Shown: positions 21,270-33,060, numbered from the stretch's first letter. The stretch: DNA of 64,000 bases from Motacilla alba alba (GCF_015832195.1 NC_052028.1:1841501-1905500); one strand, 5' to 3'. Numbers and translations are program-made. Notes: generated by a model from the letters alone, not told the origin.

Positions 21270-21500
21270 GCACTCAAGACTAGTTTATCTGCTGATGTTT
21301 TCATCTATTGACAAATCTATTATTGATGATACACTTTCCTGGGCTTGGCAGAGCTCCGTCCGTGCTCCAATCACATCCATCCCATAAATCTCAGCCAGGG
21401 CTTTGCCATTGCTGCTGAATTAATTATCCCCAGATTGTTTTTTCATAAATATTTGACAAGCACTAACAATGCAAGGCGTGAAGCCCCCTGGTAATTCTGT
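21270..21500. promoter_or_regulatory. candidate conserved non-coding element
   Basis: About 230 bases of complex AT-rich sequence with TTTATCTGCTG (GATA-like), 'tctattattgatgatacact', 'gctgaattaattatccccag' (homeodomain palindrome AATTAATT) and 'ataaatatttgacaagcact' (FOX-like). It lies 200 bp downstream of the CpG island. Confidence 0.45.
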
Positions 21501-21815
21501 GGCTCCAAATTCCCCTTCAGAGGGAGCTGTCACCTCCGGAACTGGGACCCGGGTGTCTTTGGGAGGCACAGAAAGGCTGGGGCAGGACCTCGGATGAGGA
21601 GAGGCTTCTCTCCCCTGCGCTGGAGGGTTTCACACAGGGAGGTGTCAATGGGGCACAGCACCCAGACCCGTTTAATTCATGCATCAAAGGAGCACCAAGG
21701 ACAACAAACCGGCACCAACTGGGTGGATGAGGATTGGGCAGGACAAGGACAAGGTGTGGAGCTCCTGGGGTGCACAGCTGGGATGCTCGACCCCCTCTGT
21801 GACAGCACAGCCGGG
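21501..21815. other. unique non-coding interval
   Basis: No repeat or exon recognised. Confidence 0.35.
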
Positions 21816-22000
21816 CTGATGAATCATGGAGCAGCCCGAGGTGGGAGGGACCCCCAAGGATCACCCAGCCCAGCTCCTGCTGCTGCACAGGACAATGCCA
21901 ACCACCCCACCCTGTGCTGGGGGCATTGTCCAAATGTTCCTGGAGCTCTGGCAACCTCGGGGCTGTGATCGCTGCCCTGAACGTCTTGGGGTGTTGGGAA
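21816..22000 (-). mobile_element. CR1 LINE, diverged 3' fragment, minus strand
   Basis: Minus-strand CR1 3' end: 'gaatcatggagcagcc', 'gggacccccaaggatcaccc' and 'gggggcattgtccaaatgtt'. It resembles the copies at 46090 (-) and 55944 (+), which share the 'ttgtccaaa.gt/ac.cctggag' phrase. Confidence 0.7.
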
Positions 22001-23154
22001 TTTTGGCATTATCCAGCAGAAAGCCTTGGCATGGTGTTTGCTTGGCGTCGTTCAGCTGCGACAGGGTGGAGTGGAGCCCTGGAAGGGGTCACCAGTACAG
22101 GGTGGTCTGTGGGGCAGCAGAGCCCAAACGTCTCTGCACATTGACATCCTCAAATTGCTCTTCCTGAGACACGACCTCCCTGCCGTGCCCCTGGAATGGG
22201 ATGACGTGGAAAAAATGGAAAAGCTGTGGGATCAGCCTTGGGGTTGGGTTCCAGGCATCCACCCTGCCCCACAGCCCAGCTTGCTGCAGCAGCTGGGAGG
22301 GCACCGGGAGCAGGACGGGACCAGGGCTGGTGCCAGGGAACCGCAGCCGGCTGTGCTGCAGCACGGGGAGGGCACGGGGATCCAGGTGCAGTCAGGAGGC
22401 TGCGAGAGGCACCACAAACCCAGAGCAAGCACTGCAAGCAGTACAGGGCAGCTCCAGCCCAGTTGAGGAGAGAAACTGGAAGCTTCCCAGCAAAGCCCGC
22501 AGTCAGGAGGGAAATGTGTGCTGGAGCAGGAGGCACCACAGCCGCTCTGCAGCCCTCCCTGCCAGGCCTGGGGTGGGAGCAGCAGCCAGGGCGCTGCTGG
22601 AGCCCAGCGCAGGTACCCAGAGAGTCCCCAGCGACTCTGCAGAGCTCACTGAGCTCGGCAGGCACCTGGGGTGGGAAATGGGCTCATTCCGTGGCACTTG
22701 GAGCACAGCCTGGAGCAAACTTTGGGAAGGGCTGGGCTGTCCTAACCCCACAGAATCCATCCTCTGCTCTTGCTGTTCACCCCAAAGTCAGGCAGGGAGG
22801 GGGTGCCATGGACTGAAATCCACCTGGCCCAAGTCCTGGCATCTTCTCTGGGCTGGGTCTGAGCTGAGGCCAGAGCTGGGAGCACTGACAGTGCCCCAGG
22901 AAGAGCTCTGGGCAGCCTCTCACACACCACAAGGATTCCCAGGATGAGCTGGCAATGAACCAAGGCACGGACGCCGAACTCGGCTGGGCAAATTAAACTG
23001 AGAGAAAGGAGGCCAAAAGCACCCGGGAGAGGCTGGGAATGGCTCTGAGGCTGGAATCTTCCTCACCGAGCTCACCAAGACATGCAGGAGGTGGGAGTGT
23101 GGAGCCCCCCCCCAGGAAGGGGCTGGCACAGGGCAGGGTGACTCTCAGCTGGTT
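22001..23154. other. unique GC-rich non-coding interval
   Basis: No repeat beyond short words; a C-run lies at 23107-23114. Open frames of 170-250 codons occur on both strands with no recognisable protein. Confidence 0.4.
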
Positions 23155-23310
23155 CCTGGAGTTATCAAACAATTAAAGAAGTGATAAATTTAGCCCGTGG
23201 AACAGGAAATTGGCAATAATGCCGAAATGAAAGGAAGCAGTTGAGCTAACTGCTGGGCACTCTACAAAATTGGCTATAAAAAAGAAGGACTGCCATAAAT
23301 AGGAGGGCAG
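23155..23310. promoter_or_regulatory. AT-rich island, candidate conserved non-coding element
   Basis: 'gttatcaaacaattaaagaa', 'gtgataaatttagcccgtgg', 'ggcaataatgccgaaatgaa', 'ctacaaaattggctataaaa' and 'gccataaataggagggcagc' form a complex AT-rich block in GC-rich DNA. TTGGCAATAATGCCGAA has partial dyad symmetry (GGCA-ATAA-TGCC). Confidence 0.35.
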
Positions 23311-23579
23311 CCAGGAAAGGACATTGCTGGTAATGAAACCCCTGCTCCCCATGCGGGAAATGGGAAGACACAAAGCTGGAGATGGGAAAATATCAACTGT
23401 GGCAGAAGGAGTGGGCACAGACGGACAGCAGCCGAGACAGTGCTGGGTTCTCTCATCCCTGAGTTGATGGTGCTGCACTGAGAGGCTCCAAAAACTACAA
23501 AACCCTCAGAACGGTGTGCTGAGCTCCAGCAGTGCCCCTGAGGAGAGGTGGGAATGGGCTGGGACAGGCAGCAGGATAA
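23311..23579. other. unique non-coding interval
   Basis: No repeat or exon recognised. Confidence 0.35.
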
Positions 23580-23850
23580 TGGGAGAGCTCAGCCTCGAGC
23601 TGCCCCAAGGGAAATTCGGGTTGGATATCAGGAAAAAATTTTCACTGAAAGAGTGATAAAGTTCTGGAATGGCTGCCCGGGGAGGTGGTGGAGTCACCAT
23701 CCCTGGGTGTGTTTAACAGAGCCTGCATGTGGCACTGGGTGCCATGGTCTAGCTGGATGCCATGGCTGGGGCTGGGTTGGACTCGATGATCTTGGAGGTC
23801 TCTTCCAACCCAGTGATTCTGTGAATTCTGTGAATTCCCTGGATTGCTTT
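23580..23850 (+). mobile_element. CR1 LINE, ~270-bp 3' fragment
   Basis: 'ggttggatatcaggaaaaaa', 'ttctggaatggctgcccggg', 'gggtgtgtttaacagagcct' and 'ggtctcttccaacccagtga', ending in two-and-a-half attctgtga tail units. Same subfamily as 2188-2758 and 15873-16328. Confidence 0.94.
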
Positions 23851-25539
23851 GCACAATCCAGCACGTTCTAAGTGCCAGGAGCTGGGTCAGGCAAGTGCAA
23901 CCCATGGAAGTGGCCTTTGGAGGCCTCTCCCCGGCCAGGAGCAGCCTTTGGAAGCTCTGGGCTCTGCAGAGCCTTTCCCCACGGGCAAGGCAGCAGCAAC
24001 AAGAGCTCCCGACAAAACCGAGTTAATGAACTGTTAACAGTGACTGGAGCGATTCTCAGCCGATCCAGGACAAAACATTCAGCAAAATCCCAGCTACAGG
24101 AGGAAAAATCCTGACAACACTTCTGCCTTGTGCTCCAGAGGCAGGGAGCTGGGATCTCACCCAGGACCCCTTGGGCTGCTGGCCACGACCCCTCCGTTCC
24201 CTCTGCCTTTTCGTGGAGGGGGCTTGGGGGGGTTCACTGCTCAGCTGTCAAGAACTGAGCAGGGGTTGGCTGGACCAGGCCACCCTGGGTTGGTGGCATC
24301 CCTGGTGGGACACGGAGCTGCTGGCTGGGAGCTCAGGCGTGGCCAGGGTTTGTCCTGTGGGGTTGGATGAGCTGCTGGAATTCTGGAATTGTGGCTCAGG
24401 CACGAAGCTGGTCTGGGGAATGTCCATCCCAGAGAGGGAGGGGGCTTCTCTCGGCACAGAGCTGCTGGGTTGTCCTGGAGCCCTCCCATAGGGGATGGGA
24501 CCTTCCATCCCTGCCCTCGTGAGGAGGAGTGGGCAGCTAAAGGGGCACGGGGAGGGTTCTGGGGGGTCTCTGAGGAACCCCGAGGAGCACAGGGGTCCCC
24601 ACACACCCAGCTCTGCTGCTGCAGCTCACCGCCCTGCACGGGGCCCCCTGCAGGGCACTGTGCTTTGATCCCATTCCCAGCTCATCCCTGGCATTCCAGC
24701 CTGGCTCCCGCAGCCCTGCTGTCCCCTGCCCTGCAGCCATTCCTCAGCCCTCCCCAGCCTGCAGCAGGTCTGGCCACCTCCGTGGCCAAGAGAGCACCTG
24801 AACATCCATGCCAGGCTTCATTTCCATGGAACTGACCTTGGCTTCAGGCTCAGAGACCTCAGGGAGAGGCAGTGCAGAGGAAATGCTGTTTTACAACACC
24901 TCCCACCCATCTGCTGTGATCCTGAACCTCAGTCCCAGAAAATGTCACTTCCCCTGCTCTAAGGTGGTCCCTCCTCAGCTCTCTGCTGGCTCCCTGCCCC
25001 CCAGCAGTCCCCAGCCCCTCTGTGGGGCAGGTTCCCCCAGGCTGGGGGGTCTGGCCCCATCCCTTCCCTGCATCCAGCCCATCCCCACGGCCTGGCTGCT
25101 CCGTGGGGACCGTGGGATGAGCGACTGCAGGGGACTGAGGTGACCCTGGCAGTGCCCGGACGTCCCCCAGCATTCCTGGACCTGCCTGGAACACCAGGGG
25201 GTTCCGATGGAGGCACAGCCCCACCCGAGGGGGCTCCTGGCTCGGAATGGGCGTGGGTTTGGGCACCTCCACAATCCAAACCCCCCCGAGACAGCCAAAG
25301 GAGAGCTCCAGCCACGGGAGGGGACAGCAGACCCCCAGCCCAGGCTGCTGCCCCTGCGGGAAAGCTGCTCCAAGAGGGAAAATCCTCTCACCTCTCAGCA
25401 GAGCTCTGGAATTTCCATCGGGCAGCGCCGGGCACTGGGGACGGCTGAGGCCACACGAGAGCCACCGCACGAGGCTGCGGTGCCAGGGAGGGGACAGCTG
25501 AGTCACCTCGGAGAGCGCAGCCCACGCTCAGCCATCTCC
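23851..25539. other. unique GC-rich non-coding interval
   Basis: Contains a small AT-richer patch at 24010-24120 ('gagttaatgaactgttaaca') that may be a weak regulatory element. No repeats or recognisable exons. Confidence 0.4.
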
Positions 25540-25710
25540 CACGGCAATTAATGGCAGCCCTGAATCCAAGCACGGCCCCGTTAGTCAGCAGCGGGACGCG
25601 GCCGGGCGGCAGCGCCGAGCCTTCCCCAGCAGCGGCTTTAAAAATGAAACAAACTCCCACGTGGAAACCTCCAGCTCCTCTTGGATCTGCTAATTTATTC
25701 CCCTTGCTGC
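25540..25710. promoter_or_regulatory. candidate conserved non-coding element
   Basis: Mixed AT/CpG sequence: 'cggcaattaatggcagccct', 'ggctttaaaaatgaaacaaa' and 'ggatctgctaatttattccc', flanking a short CpG-rich core. No exon structure. Confidence 0.3.
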
Positions 25711-26699
25711 TGCTGCTCAGCCTGCAGACAGGCCCTGGTGTGTGGGATGAGTCCAGAGCTGCCCGTGCCCACCTTCCCCGGGAAAAGAGCAGCCAGCGAG
25801 GGGCAGGGAAAGGGAGAGCAGGGGAGGGAGGCAGGGCAGGACGCAGCTCTGATGGAGCAGCTGGAGAGGAGCTGTGGGAGGACAGCCCCCCGTGAACCAC
25901 ACAGGGCTTGAGCTGCACCGCTGTGGCCCCGGTGTTCCCTGGATCCTGACTCCTGTGGGTTTTGGGGATCACAGCTCCCTGCTCTCCCAGCAGGCACTGG
26001 CTGCACACGCTTTGACAGCTCCCAGTGCTAAATGCAGCTGGGGGCCGTGACCCCACATTCCACAGCAGCTGGAAAGCGATGTTTTCACACCGGGCCCTGT
26101 GAAACCCGAGGGGTGGCAGGAAGGGCCCCAGCTCTGCCAGGGCTATCCCAGGATGGGGCAGCTCAGGTTCCTGCTGCCCTCAGGGGCTGGGCACCATCCT
26201 GGTGCCACGGGGTCCTTTTGGGGAGCATCTGCAGCCATTTGATAGAAATAATGAGACAGAAGCCAAGCAGGCTCTGTGTCACACCTAGAGCACACCCTGG
26301 GCTGGGCACAGGTGTGCCAAGCTGGTCACTGTCACTGAGTGCCTCCCTGCTCTGCCAGGGCTGCTGCTCCCTCTTCCTGCCATCTCCAGGCCACCTTGTG
26401 CAGCAGCAGAGCAGGAAGAGCTGTCCTGGAGCAGGGATCCAGGTGTCCCACCCAGCCATGGGACAGCAGAGCCCACAGATCCCCCGGAGTGGGACTCCCA
26501 GAGACAGGAACCCCTCTGGCTGCTGCTCATTCCACACCTCCAGAGACAGACTGGGACCAGTATGGGGCAGGGACGGGGTGTCCCAGCCCCCCTGGATCCC
26601 TGGGGTCCCACAGAGCCCCCGAGGGGCCGTGGGACACTGGGAGCTGAGTCTGGCAGCCCCCACACACCCCTCTGGCAGCGGGGCCCAGCTGCCCGGGCA
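25711..26699. other. unique GC-rich non-coding interval
   Basis: No repeat or exon recognised. Confidence 0.4.
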
Positions 26700-26830
26700 C
26701 CTCTGGATAATCCATCTACTGAACATGCTACAGGCCATTAGCTTTAACTAGAGGGAGTTGCGGGGAGAATCATTAAAGGAAAAGTTCACAATGCAATTAA
26801 TAAAGCACCTCATTAGGTCTCCTTCCTCTC
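26700..26830. promoter_or_regulatory. candidate conserved non-coding element
   Basis: 'ctggataatccatctactga', 'ggccattagctttaactaga', 'cacaatgcaattaataaagc' and 'cacctcattaggtctccttc' form a complex AT-rich island with homeodomain cores, 60 bases left of the TTTTCC array. Confidence 0.4.
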
Positions 26831-26888
26831 TGAGTGTGCAGCTCCCACTGCCGGCTCTGGTGCTCCTGCTCCCCTGCTCTAAGGAGAT

Positions 26889-26990
26889 CCTTTTCCTTTT
26901 CCTTTTCCTTTTCCTTTTCCTTTTCCTTTTCCTTTTCCTTTTCCTTTTCCTTTTCCTTTTCCTTTTCCTTTTCCTTTTCCTTTTCCTTTT
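26889..26990. repeat. (CCTTTT)n microsatellite, 17 perfect copies
   Basis: 102 uninterrupted bases of the hexamer, then a short degenerate polypyrimidine run to 27006. It is a pure polypyrimidine/polypurine tract with mirror symmetry. The minus-strand frame reads as a Lys-Glu repeat. Confidence 0.99.
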
Positions 26991-27006
26991 TCTTTCCCCT
27001 TCCCCT

Positions 27007-29020
27007 CCGGAGGCAGCACAAGGCTGGAGATGGCACTGATTTTGCTGGGAATGTGATGGGGCTGGATGGTTTTACCCTGCCAGGCTCCTGCCCAGGTGTC
27101 CCCCAGCTCTGGGACCCTTCAGGGCAGCTCTCCATGCCCAGGGCACCCAGAGGGACAAGCAGGATGCAAATCCATCCCTGGAGGAGGATGCTGCTCCAGG
27201 CCCCATCTCCTGCCCTGCTCTCCATGGTCCCGTTCATTGTGGGGGACCCAACAGCTTCCCCAGGCTCTGTCACTTCACCCCGTGCTCCTGGGGCTTCATT
27301 CCAGCCAAGCCCCGCATTCCTTACCCCCAGGGCTCTCTGCACCCCCCAGCTCCTGGGAGCCGGGCAGTGCCAGGGCAGCATGCCAAGGGGGTCAGCACCT
27401 GCGGGGCACAGGGGGCCGAGGGCTGCGTTTGGGGCTTTGCCACCCAGAGCCCCCTCCAGAGGCACACGGGGGTCTCCTGGGTTGGGTCCTGAGGTGTGGA
27501 AGGGCAGTCCAGGCTCTGGGCTGGCTCCTGGCTCTGCTTGGCTGGCCATGGTGGCACGGGCAGGGCTTTGTTGCTGCTTTGGCCACCGCCAGACACCGGG
27601 GCTGCTTTCAGGGACCAATCTCACATCTCCTCTCTCAGCTGCTCAAGGTCCCTTTTGCCTCCCTCTGCCAGCACCCAGGGGAAGCTCCTGGGACCCTCTC
27701 CCAGACGTGTCTGCACAGCACCCAGGGGGACACGGCCTGGGAGTGCCACGGAAGGAAGGGAAGTGCCAGGAGGGGTTGTCACTCCTGACTGCTCTTTTTG
27801 CTCCCAGCCCCTGTCTCCCTTCTCTGGCTCTGTTTCAGTTTCCTTCATCTCATGCTCACCCTTGAAAAAGCTGCCAGGTCCCAGCTCCTACTGGGATGGA
27901 GGATGTTCCAGAGCCATCTGTGCCTGCCAGATTCCAAGGGGAGCAGCATCCTGATCCCAGCAGTAAAGGAAAGGCCAGCGTGGTGGGGCTGGGAGCTTCC
28001 ACTGGCTGTGCAGCCAGGGGAGAGGAGAGCAGAGATCCTGGGAAACCATGGCAGTCCTGGGCAGTGGAACATCTCTGGGATTCAGGGCTGGATTCAGCTG
28101 CCCCTCCTGGCAGGTGGAATTTCAAGGCAATAAGGGAATTGCACCCCTTGGAGCAGAAAAAGGGGCTGGCAAGCATGGAGGTGTCCTCAGGACAGGGCTG
28201 GAGCTGTGGGAGCTGTGGCAGTCCTGGAGATGGATCCCTGTGGGAAAGGGAAGCAGGAAATGCCAATTCCTTCCATCTCATCTGAAGGCCCAGCAAGGGC
28301 TTTGTCCGGAGGGGAGCGGGGCAGGATCCCGTGGGAAGCCATCAAGACTGATCCCGACCATGAGGAAGGAGGTGAAGGCACTTCCAACCACGCACAGGAG
28401 CCCCAGAGAGGGAAGAGGAGTTCTCCAGGCCCCGTTCCTGCCCCTGAGCTGGGTTGGTTCGGGACCAGCTGTCTCATTCCTGCACCACGAGCTGCTGGAA
28501 TGCGTGGCCGGGGCTTCGAGGGGGTGCAGCAGATTTCCCATCTAAATCAGACTCCTTCTCTCTTAATCCCAGCTGGTACAAGTGGCTTAACCCATCGGAC
28601 CAGCTCCAAATCCTCCTCTCCTCCTCCCGATCCCACTTAAGCCCCGAGTTTGCCCCTCGATAATCTCTGATTCGCTGGGATCACGGGATTGCTCTGCCAG
28701 CTGCACAGATCCAGATGCTTTGCTGCTGGGTGGGCACCCAGATGGGGATGGATGCAGCTGGGGGATCTTAGGCACCCCTCCCTTCTCTCCCGCCCTGCCC
28801 AGCCCTGCTGCTCCCCTCCTGGGGAGCCCGGGAAAGCAAAGCTGTGGCACTAAGCAGGGAGAGGTGCCCAAATTCCATGAAATCCACGGTTCCCGTGGCA
28901 GGGCACAGGTCCAAACATCCCTCTGGGAGCCAGGATGGGATACAGGACCTCCTGACCGGAGCTGGGATGGCTGGGCTGGGCCAAGGGCTGTGCATGTGCT
29001 CCAGAGATTCCCAACTGAGT
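27007..29020. other. unique GC-rich non-coding interval
   Basis: About 2 kb. A perfect octamer ATGCAAAT is at 27164-27171. A complex, slightly AT-richer patch lies at 28520-28690 ('ctctcttaatcccagctggt', 'gccccgagtttgcccctcga'). The 343-codon + frame at 26834-27865 runs out of the hexamer array and is an artefact. Confidence 0.4.
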
Positions 29021-29084
29021 AATGGAAAACAAAGGCAGGGAATGGAAAACAAGGGCAGGGAATGGAAAATAAGGGCAGGGAATG
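29021..29084. repeat. 20-bp minisatellite, 3 copies
   Basis: The unit 'aatggaaaacaagggcaggg' begins at 29021, 29041 and 29061 with one or two substitutions. Confidence 0.93.
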
Positions 29085-30316
29085 CCCTTCTCTGCCAGGC
29101 TTATCCTTCAGGGTCTGTGCAACACCCTCCCTGCATGGAATCTTCTTCCAGCCATGCAGCTGTGGGCTCCAGAGGCACAGGCAGGGAGCTGGGAGCATCT
29201 CCAGGCTGCTGGAAGCTGCACCCTACAGCACACAGCTCCTGCAGTGGGATGCTCTGATCCCAAAAACCAGACTAAAGCCACTCCAGCCCCTCCCCTGCTG
29301 CTGCCCTGATTACTGGATGGGACAAAAGCAGGGAACAGACTGGGAAGAGCCTGCCTAGCCCAGGGCATGTCTGAGTCCTGTCTTTTCCCTCTGGACACAT
29401 TGACCAAGGGGAAAATCCCAACCTCAGAGGGCAGGGGGCCATCACATGGGTGGGCAGTGCCCAGCCACACATTCCACACCACCCCTTCTTGTAGGGAAAG
29501 GTTCTGACAGTGCCACTCTGCCAAACTGCCCTCTCCACGCTGGGACATCCCTGCCTGCCAGGAATGAGGCTCAGCATTGCTGTCTTGCAGCCATTTTGGA
29601 GGCATTTCCTTCAATCCTTCTGTGGTTTTATATTTTTGTTTTGCAGCCTGAATTCCCTACGACGTTTTCTGCCCCTGAGAACGGGCTCTGTGTGCTTTTC
29701 CCTCTGGAAGCACAGAGTACCCCCCGCATCTCGTGTAGGGCAGCATGGAGGAGTGAGGGAGTGGTGTAGGAGCCCAGTGGGCTCTGCTCCCACACCACCC
29801 TTTCCTCCATCTCTCCTACAACAGCCTCCTGCCTAACGACATTTGCCTAATTAGCAACGTGCCCAGTTGTTTTCCCCAGCAGAAGAACGGGCTGCTCAGC
29901 TGAATCTCGCAGAGCTGAGGGGGGCCCAGAGCCCCAAAACAAGGAGCTCCAGATGACAGAGGAACATCGTTTCAGGTGCTCCCCTCTGGCAGAGGGCCTT
30001 TGGCCGGGGGGATTGTGCAGCAGGAAAGGCCAGGCTCTTGCAGCCTTTGTGAGACTGGGATATTAAAGTTTGATGCAGCGCTCTGGGAGAGGCCCCGTGA
30101 TGGAGAGAGGAGCCCTGCAGGAGCTGGGGAGGCTTTGCCATCTTCGGGGCTGTTTGTTCTGTAGCTCCTTGCCTAATGGGCGGCACGTGAGCAGAGTGCT
30201 GAGGTCGCAGCCGGCCTTGCTGCTGTGACCTTGGCTGATGATTTTGCCGAGGAGGAGCCGGGAGGGGCTCCCGGTGAATGGGGGGCGGTGACCCTGGGTG
30301 GCAGTGAGCAGCCCCT
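29085..30316. other. unique non-coding interval
   Basis: Short AT-richer patches occur at 29600-29660, 29820-29870 ('gcctaattagcaacg') and 30050-30075. No repeat or exon recognised. Confidence 0.4.
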
Positions 30317-30376
30317 GCCATTCCATTCCATTCCATTCCATTCCATTCCATTCCATTCCATTCCATTCCATTCCAT
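30317..30376. repeat. (CCATT)n microsatellite, ~11.5 copies
   Basis: Perfect pentamer run ending ..ttccatgtgattcc. The unit is the same as human satellite II/III (GGAAT), but this is an isolated 58-bp array. Each register contains CATTCCA, the TEAD recognition word. Confidence 0.98.
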
Positions 30377-31139
30377 GTGATTCCAAAGGAGCTCTGGCTG
30401 GGATCTGCGGGTGTGTGCTCCGCAGGAGCCCAGCAGAGGTGGCTGAGAGGGCTCCTGGGGATTCCTGCAGCCAGCGCTGGCTCAGGCTGTGGATGTGCCC
30501 TGGCAGCCTCCAAGGGCAGAGGGAGCTCCAGATCCCAGTGACCGCTGTGGCACGGGGCATGGACAGCAGGATTTGGGCTTGGAGTGGGTGTGCAGCAGGA
30601 GCTCCCCGCCCATCGGGCCCCTCTGCCCGTCCCCAGAGATGGCAGGGCTGGAGCAGGCTGTGGCAGGGACAGGACCCTGCTGTCACACACCTCACAGGGA
30701 GCTCAGCGAGCCCCTGATGCCAAAGCCACTGCAGGCTTCCTGGACTGTGGATCCTGGACTGCAGCAACCCAGCCAGAGAGGCCACTTCAGGCAAACCCTG
30801 GGGCTCAGGGCCTGCTGGGCAGCGTGGCCACCCCAGAGCTGCCTGGTGGCATCCCTGAAGCAGCCCAGGGCTGTGTTTGGAGTCCCGTGCTTGCATTTGG
30901 CTGTTGGTGCACAGGGCTGAGCCTCCTGCAGCTCCTGCCCAGGGCAGGGCACAGGGAATGGGCATCCCTGAGAGTGCAGATCCTGCTGCTGCTGTGCCCA
31001 CATCCACAGGGAAGTCTTCCCAACACCAAGCACCACGGCAGCTCCATCCCAAGGATGCTCCAAGGACTCCAGGCTTCGGCCCTGAAGCAGGAAGCAATCG
31101 GTGCCCAGGACAGCTCAGCTCTGACACATTTCCCAGGAC
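30377..31139. other. unique GC-rich non-coding interval
   Basis: No repeat or exon recognised. Confidence 0.4.
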
Positions 31140-31330
31140 TGAGTCTTCCATTGTTGCTTTAACCTTTCCTGGTGACTCGTGGTGGCTGTGTTAAACCATG
31201 ATATGCCTGCAACATGACAGTGATTTGTTTAAAGAACCCACACTCGTCCTTGTTAGCGCTCACTCGGGGCTCTGACACTCCTGTCAAAGCCTCGGCACAT
31301 TTTTCTGTTCTCTCCCTCATTTGCTGCTGT
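31140..31330. promoter_or_regulatory. candidate conserved non-coding element
   Basis: Balanced-composition complex sequence: 'ccattgttgctttaaccttt' (SOX-like CCATTGTTG), 'gtgttaaaccatgatatgcc', 'gtgatttgtttaaagaaccc' (FOX-like TTGTTTAAA) and 'gacactcctgtcaaagcctc' (TGTCA). No coding frame. Confidence 0.4.
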
Positions 31331-32365
31331 CACCACGGGGAAATATCTGGATAACAGCAGCCCTGGTGGCATTTGAGCAGCTCAGGGGCCTTGGCTTGGC
31401 TCCTGGGCCCTGCCCAGCATCCTGAGCCCGGCCCTGAGCAGCAGCAGCACCGAGGAGCCTGTGGGTGCCAAAAGCTTTCCTGGCTCCCAGACCAGAGCAG
31501 GGTGCTGATCCCAAATCCCTCCACAGCCTGGATTTGGCATGGCTGGATCCTGGGAATGGGCTGGGCGAGGGGCAGGGGGTGGTTCCTGCCCAGGGGGAGT
31601 GGTGGAGTTTGGGAAGCGAGCAGCCGTCCCAGACCCAGCGTTTTCCAGCTGAAAGAGGTCCCTGCTGCCCTCTCCCCTGGGACGAGTGAGCAGGAAGGGG
31701 ATGGTGCTGCCAAGGTGTAGTGGCTAAACCAGCACACAAGGCCTCGGATTGAACATAACCAGGGCAGGCAGAGCATCAGGGATGCAGGAACTGTCCTCTC
31801 CAGGGAGCTGCTGGGGAGTGAGGTGCCTTTCTGAGCGTTTAAGAGCTAATGCTTCAGTGTCCAGGGAACTCCCACATGGATGAGCTTCAGGGCTGAGCAC
31901 GGCAGCGGGGAGAGGAGATTTATGCTGAGCTTTGGGTAAATCAGAGTGAGCTTGGAGGTGGTGTGGGAGGACTGGCAGCAGGTTTGGTGTGCAAACAGCA
32001 GCCTGCTCCAAGCTGAGAGTTTCCAGCCTGGACCATGCTGGAAACATTGGGAAATCCAAGTGGTGCACCTGCAGGGAGCCCAGAGGAGGAGACAGGGGGA
32101 GGGCAGTGGAGACTGAAGTGGAAGAGGGGTACCCAGAACTGACTGCAGCCCTGCACTAGCCAGAGCAGCCCTGCCCAGCCCATGCAGTGTCCTCCTGCCT
32201 GCTATGAGCACCACAAGGAATCTCCATTGGAGCCTCCTCACACCCAGCCCGCCCCTGCATCCTTCCCAGGGGATCCTGGCCTGTTCCCTATGCTCCAACA
32301 AGGGTGCAGGGGTGTCACCTCCCACTCTGCTGCCTCCCCTGGCACCTGGGACCCTCCATGCCCTC
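31331..32365. other. unique GC-rich non-coding interval
   Basis: About 1 kb left of the solo LTR. No retroviral internal sequence, repeat or exon recognised. Confidence 0.4.
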
Positions 32366-33060
32366 TGTCCTGGGTTGTAAGATGTGGCTGGGGGTGTGCA
32401 TTCTATCCCCATGTGTCAGAGCTGGGGCAGCTCTCTGCTGTTCATGGGGCAGTTCTCTTTATCTCTCCCACAGCCAATCCTCCCTCCAGGAGATCTCTGC
32501 TGTCCATGGCCACTGAGTGTCCCTGCAGGGCTGATCCAATTCCATCATCCCATGGGAGATGCTGCGCCCAGGGCAGGAGCCAAGCATTCCTACCTGGATA
32601 CAATCTGAGCCTGGGAACACCCCAGCAGCCTTTGCCACTGCATTCCCAGAGCAGCAGCTTTCTTCTGCCCTGCATTGCCAGAGGGAGAGCAGGCCCATCT
32701 CCAGCAGCCCTGGAGCTGCAGAGGAAAACTCCAGCCTTGTGCAGGATCCCTGCTCCAGCAGAACCACAGCTGGCCCTGCAGGAGGGCTGAGCCACCATGG
32801 AATGGCACTGCTGCCACCACCCTGACCCACAGGGGGCCAGGGCCTGTTCTGACTCTGGCAGTGGTTTGTTTTTGTTTGTACTATTGCATTTGTATTTTAA
32901 TTTTCCCAGTAAAGAACTGTTATTCCTGCTCCCATATCTTTGCCTGAGAGCCCCTTAATTTCAAAATGATAATAATTCAGAGGGAGGAGGGTTACATATT
33001 CCATTTCAGGGGAGGCTCCTGCCTTCCTTAGCAGACACCTGTCTGTTCAAACCCAGAGAC
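32366..33060 (+). mobile_element. solo LTR of an avian endogenous retrovirus
   Basis: Begins TGTCCTGGGTTG and ends near 'ctgtctgttcaaacccagag', about 695 bp. Inside are the long GC-rich U3, a T-rich/AT-rich region ('tttttgtttgtactattgca', 'gtattttaattttcccagta') and the 3' block 'tgcctgagagccccttaatt' to 'gccttccttagcagacacct', which I recall from passerine genomes. No gag, pol or env sequence and no second LTR lie beside it, so it is a recombined solo LTR. A ccctc pentamer precedes it (32361-32365) and recurs at 33080-33084, 20 bases past the apparent end: possibly the target-site duplication, possibly chance. Confidence 0.75.

Noticed and set aside
30317..30376. Human-type satellite III or contamination
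   Set aside because: Only 58 bases of the pentamer, flanked by unique DNA that fits the rest of the window.
30063..31151. 362-codon minus frame with Met-Glu-Trp-Asn repeats
   Set aside because: The repeat part is the CCATT microsatellite read in frame; the rest is unrecognisable.
32366..33060. Complete endogenous retrovirus
   Set aside because: No internal viral sequence and no partner LTR within several kilobases on either side.
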